A stretch of 7,828 nt of DNA from NCBI GenBank assembly GCA_030616935.1, contig JAUWWJ010000061.1, positions 1 through 7,828 of the forward strand, written 5' to 3'. The translations under genes were made by a program, and so were the position numbers. Below, in pieces: positions 5,213-7,828 of this stretch. Numbering within the stretch: position 1 is the stretch's first letter; every line of letters begins with the position of its first letter. Below the pieces are notes generated by a model, which made no database searches, had not been told where the DNA came from, and was given only the letters and a program-made list of their open reading frames with translations. The DNA comes from Planctomycetaceae bacterium (GTDB taxonomy: Bacteria; Planctomycetota; Planctomycetia; Pirellulales; UBA1268).

Positions 5213-6154
5213 GTGAATACTATGGAGCATCACAAGTCATTACAGGCAGGTCCAGTGGATGAATTGGTGCTCAATACACCTGCCAAGCTGAATCTTTCAC
5301 TAGCGGTTCTCGACCGTCGTCAGGATGGTTTCCATGAGATCGAGAGTCTCATGGTCCCAGTCTCTATTTCTGATCGGCTGCATGTGCGGCGAGCACCAGC
5401 TGGCGTGTTTTCGCTCGAAGTTGTTTTTGCTGGAAAAATCGGATGTGAAACGGGTCAGTCCCTTGCTCGCGATGTTCCTGACGATGAGAGTAACCTTGTG
5501 CTCCGTGCAGCTCGTCTGTTGGCTGAGCGAGCAGGCAGTGATGCTGGTCTGACAATTCGTCTCGAGAAGCACATTCCATCTGGTGCTGGTCTTGGTGGCG
5601 GCTCGAGTGATGCTGCAGCTGCCTTTCTTGCGGCAGTCAAACTGTGGAATCTTGACTGGTCCTTGGATCAGCTTGCGACATTGTCTGCAGAGCTTGGGAG
5701 TGACATTCCTTGGTTTTTTGCAGGAACGGCTGGTGTTGTTGGTGGGCGAGGTGAACAGGTTACACCGGTAGAGGGTATCCCTGCATATGATGTCGTGATT
5801 GCCTGCCCATCAGAAGGCCTCTCAACGGCACGTGTATATGCGGCGTGTGAACCAGATGCTCATCGTCGTGGTCACGCATTAGCGCTGGCTACGGCCTTGC
5901 AGGATGACTCACTCCGACAGGCTTTTCCGCTCATGCACAATAGTCTTCAACAACCAGCCCAAAATCTTGCACCATCTGTGAATCGATTACTCACGGACAT
6001 GGCAAAGAACAATGCATTGCATCCAATCCTCACCGGGAGTGGGAGTGCTTGTTTTAGTCTGTGCAGAACAACGCATGAAGCGAGGCAGCTGGCGGCGAGT
6101 CTCGAAGCTGCTGGATGGCCTTATGTGGTCTCTACTCGACTCGCACCACGGTGA
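5213..6154 (+). CDS. ispE: 4-diphosphocytidyl-2-C-methyl-D-erythritol kinase IspE
   Basis: GHMP-family kinase of the MEP (non-mevalonate) isoprenoid pathway. It phosphorylates the 2-hydroxyl of CDP-methylerythritol with ATP in the cytoplasm. The 313-residue length is slightly above typical (about 280-310). PAKLNLSLAV (23-32) carries the catalytic-site lysine Lys25. The ATP-binding glycine-rich loop is PSGAGLGGGSSDAAA (122-136). LGSDIPWFF (161-169) supplies the catalytic Asp164, and LTGSGSACFSL (273-283) is GHMP motif 3. All key residues are present. The start is either GTG at 5213 or the ATG three codons later at 5222; both precede the conserved core by about 20 residues. A stem-loop lies directly upstream. 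The spoVG-family gene follows after 87 bp on the same strand, recalling ispE-purR-yabJ-spoVG in Bacillus. Confidence 0.97.
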   Translation: MNTMEHHKSLQAGPVDELVLNTPAKLNLSLAVLDRRQDGFHEIESLMVPVSISDRLHVRRAPAGVFSLEVVFAGKIGCETGQSLARDVPDDESNLVLRAARLLAERAGSDAGLTIRLEKHIPSGAGLGGGSSDAAAAFLAAVKLWNLDWSLDQLATLSAELGSDIPWFFAGTAGVVGGRGEQVTPVEGIPAYDVVIACPSEGLSTARVYAACEPDAHRRGHALALATALQDDSLRQAFPLMHNSLQQPAQNLAPSVNRLLTDMAKNNALHPILTGSGSACFSLCRTTHEARQLAASLEAAGWPYVVSTRLAPR

Positions 6155-6230
6155 GGATGACATCGCCCTTGGTAATTTGGGAGTAACATGATGTACTACC
6201 GACTTGGGGGATAACGGTGAGATGGCCGAT

Positions 6231-6236
6231 GGGGGA
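6231..6236 (+). promoter_or_regulatory. Strong Shine-Dalgarno of the spoVG-family gene
   Basis: GGGGGA lies 5 bases before the ATG at 6242. An out-of-frame ATG at 6237-6239 overlaps this area; the frame starting at 6242 is chosen because it opens with MEITEVRIK, the typical SpoVG N-terminus. Confidence 0.6.
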
Positions 6237-6241
6237 ATGCC

Positions 6242-6661
6242 ATGGAAATCACTGAGGTCAGAATCAAGCTTGTTGAGAAGACAACTGAGAGGCTTATGGC
6301 CTTCTGCTCAATTACGATCGATGGTGTATTTGTCATTCGTGATTTGAAATTGATCGGTGGCCCCCACGGTCTCTTTGTGGCAATGCCAAGTCGGAAATTA
6401 TGTATTCATTGCAGGAAATGTAGTTCTAAAAATCCATTGAAAGCTGCATTCTGCAATGCTTGTGGAAACAAAATGATGAGGCAACACCTTCCTCGTGATG
6501 ATGATGGGCGCGTGCGTTTATATGCAGACATCGCGCATCCGATTAATGCGGAATGCCGTGAATTCATTCAGGACAGCGTGCTGGCTGAGTACGAAGCTGA
6601 ATTGATCAGAGCACAGGAGCCTGGGTATGCGTCACGGTATGAAGCATTTGGTGACGAGTAG
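6242..6661 (+). CDS. spoVG: SpoVG-family protein with inserted zinc ribbon
   Basis: SpoVG is a small RNA- and DNA-binding regulator in Firmicutes and spirochaetes, first known for effects on septation. The 139-residue product carries the SpoVG core in two blocks. [10 protein letters not shown]...[21 protein letters not shown] sequence runs to [10 protein letters not shown] (43-52); then [25 protein letters not shown] (94-118) matches the family's 'DIAHPI....R..IQ..VL.EYE'. Between them, replacing a short loop, is about 40 residues with C57-x2-C60-x10-C71-x2-C74 (HCRKC...FCNACG), a four-cysteine zinc ribbon; Cys54 and His56 are extra potential ligands. Typical SpoVG proteins are about 85-100 residues and lack this insert. 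It probably forms an added nucleic-acid or protein contact surface. I believe related planctomycete proteins share it, but cannot check. The stop is 19 bp from the convergent ilvE stop. The family call is strong; function here is inferred. Confidence 0.9.
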   Translation: MEITEVRIKLVEKTTERLMAFCSITIDGVFVIRDLKLIGGPHGLFVAMPSRKLCIHCRKCSSKNPLKAAFCNACGNKMMRQHLPRDDDGRVRLYADIAHPINAECREFIQDSVLAEYEAELIRAQEPGYASRYEAFGDE

Positions 6662-6680
6662 CCTGGAAGGAAGCTCCTCT

Positions 6681-7544
6681 TCAATCATCTTGCCTGACAA
6701 GGGTATGAAAACAATCCTTGAGTTTTCGGGTGATTGGACCAGGCTTGCCCTCGCCAACTGTGCGTCCATCAATTTCTACGACCGGTATGACTTCGGCCGC
6801 TGTTCCGGTCAAAAAACATTCTTCAGCAGTGTACAGATCGTGTCGTGTCAGGGTGGTCTCTCGGCAATCGATACCTTCTTTACCTGCTAACTCGATGACA
6901 GCTGCCCGTGTTATACCTTCAAGAATGCCCGCATCGGGAGGTGGTGTAAGTAAACGCTCTCCTCGAACAACAAAGATATTATCTCCTGTGCATTCAGCGA
7001 CTTCTCCCTTGTGATTGAGCATAAGTGCCTCGACACAGCCAGCCTGAAGGCCTTCAAGCTTAGCCATGATGTTATTCAGGTAGTTCAGGGATTTGATTCG
7101 AGGAGAGAGCGCTGCTGTTTGAATTCTTTGCGTTGCAGCAGTGACGATCCGAAGCCCATCCTCATAGAATTCTTTTGGATACAGACTGATCGTATCGGCA
7201 ATAACAATAATCTGCGGGTGACTACACTTGTTTGGGTCGAGCCCAAGCGTCCCAGCACCACGTGTGATGATCAGTCGTATGTAGCCGTCTTTCAAGTTGT
7301 TTGCTGAGAGTGTATCGAGTATGGCTTGTGCCATGCGGTCTTTACTCATCGGAATCTCAAGGCAGATTGCTCGGGCACTCGCCCACAGTCGATCGAGGTG
7401 AGCATTCAGTCGAAAGACCCGGCCTGAATAGCTCCGGAGTCCTTCAAAAACACCATCTCCGTAAAGTAGTCCATGATCAAAAACGCTGACGCGAGCGTCC
7501 TCTTCAGGGACGAGGCGATCATTCATGAAGATGGTTCGAGACAT
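6681..7544 (-). CDS. ilvE: Branched-chain amino acid aminotransferase IlvE (class IV)
   Basis: Fold-type IV PLP enzyme that interconverts leucine, isoleucine and valine with their 2-oxo acids, using glutamate/2-oxoglutarate. The 287-residue length is typical. VFDHGLLYGDGVFEGLR (21-37) and YIRLIITRGAGTLGLDP (88-104) are classic for the compact, archaeal-like IlvE group. RIKSLNYLNNIMAK (149-162) carries the PLP-binding lysine Lys151. GEVAECTGDNIFVV (180-193) supplies Glu184. GILEGITR (206-213) and LTGTAAEV (245-252) bind the cofactor phosphate. D-amino acid aminotransferase (Dat) and aminodeoxychorismate lyase (PabC) share the fold, but the YGDGVFEGLR and GLDP segments favour IlvE. ATG at 7542-7544 is supported by AAGGAT on the minus strand (7555-7560), 10 bases upstream. 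The ABC ATPase gene ends 38 bp upstream on the same strand, so the two may be co-transcribed. Confidence 0.93.
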   Translation of the reverse strand: MSRTIFMNDRLVPEEDARVSVFDHGLLYGDGVFEGLRSYSGRVFRLNAHLDRLWASARAICLEIPMSKDRMAQAILDTLSANNLKDGYIRLIITRGAGTLGLDPNKCSHPQIIVIADTISLYPKEFYEDGLRIVTAATQRIQTAALSPRIKSLNYLNNIMAKLEGLQAGCVEALMLNHKGEVAECTGDNIFVVRGERLLTPPPDAGILEGITRAAVIELAGKEGIDCRETTLTRHDLYTAEECFLTGTAAEVIPVVEIDGRTVGEGKPGPITRKLKDCFHTLVRQDD

Positions 7545-7582
7545 TGTTTTCAGTATCCTTAAGTCAGATTTTTTTACGTCAG

Positions 7583-7828
7583 TCAGGCCGCTGATCCGGT
7601 TGCCCCCGGATTCATCATATCGACGGTACCGGCAGCAAGCCGAACAATACCACGAGCCTGGCTGGCAATATCAGCATCATGTGTGACGAGCACTATAGAT
7701 AGACCGTTGTCACGGTTCAACTCGGCCAGCGCTTCGATGATACCCGCACCACTTTCTTCATCGAGGTTGCCAGTGGGTTCGTCAGCAAGCAAGACTTGTG
7801 GCTTGGTAATTAAAGCACGGGCAATGGC
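7583..7828 (-). CDS. ABC transporter ATP-binding protein (LolD/MacB-like), C-terminal part
   Basis: The frame is open from the right edge to a TGA at 7583-7585, giving the last 81 residues; the start lies beyond the window. The visible part begins AIARALITKP, the helix that follows the LSGGQ signature, so the signature itself lies just outside. Walker B and the D-loop are VLLADEPTGNLD, with catalytic Glu; the switch histidine is in IVLVTHD. The combination ADEPTGNLD plus 'LN...G.(S/T)IVLVTHD' is typical of the LolD/MacB/FtsE group of small ATPases, which power lipoprotein release, macrolide/antibiotic efflux or cell-division permeases. Which one applies cannot be told without the permease gene. 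A normal member has about 220-240 residues, so about a third is seen. It is followed by ilvE after 38 bp in the same direction. Confidence 0.93.
   Translation of the reverse strand, partial: AIARALITKPQVLLADEPTGNLDEESGAGIIEALAELNRDNGLSIVLVTHDADIASQARGIVRLAAGTVDMMNPGATGSAA

Overview
The window looks like planctomycete chromosome (order Planctomycetales or a near relative). The strongest sign is the C-terminal part of a DUF1559 protein with the H-x9-DG motif, a family hugely expanded in that phylum. Other signs are a DUF6677-type membrane protein, a SpoVG protein carrying a Cys4 zinc ribbon, and start sites that mostly lack a strong Shine-Dalgarno sequence. Base composition looks moderate and even, with no obvious sign of recent transfer: no insertion sequence, tRNA, rRNA, CRISPR array or phage gene was seen.

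Layout, left to right. (1) 3-401 (+) is the end of a DUF1559 protein, followed by a strong stem-loop terminator (466-498). (2) 402-812 holds no convincing gene. (3) 813-1520 (-) is rsmE, divergent from (4) an ExeA-like AAA ATPase (1607-2503, +); an inverted repeat lies between them. (5) The ATPase is followed on the same strand by a DUF6677/TM2-like membrane protein (2599-3294) and a 73-residue two-helix membrane protein (3355-3576). (6) rlmN (3579-4685, -) converges on that last gene with 2 bp between them. (7) rlmN diverges from a 71-residue single-helix membrane protein (4803-5018, +); a 14-bp perfect palindrome lies in that gap. (8) ispE (5213-6154, +) and a spoVG-family gene (6242-6661, +) follow, with two stem-loops ahead of ispE. 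(9) On the minus strand, an ABC-transporter ATPase (cut by the right edge) and ilvE (6681-7544) are transcribed towards spoVG.

Most genes are housekeeping: two rRNA methyltransferases (RsmE on 16S; RlmN on 23S, and in known members also tRNA), an isoprenoid-precursor kinase, a branched-chain aminotransferase and a lipoprotein-type ABC ATPase. The ispE/spoVG pairing echoes the ispE-purR-yabJ-spoVG order of Firmicutes. The least understood material is the ATPase plus two membrane proteins (1607-3576), the small membrane protein at 4803-5018, the zinc-ribbon SpoVG, and several DNA or RNA symmetry elements between genes. No complete novel system can be claimed from the sequence alone; the best leads are in the findings.
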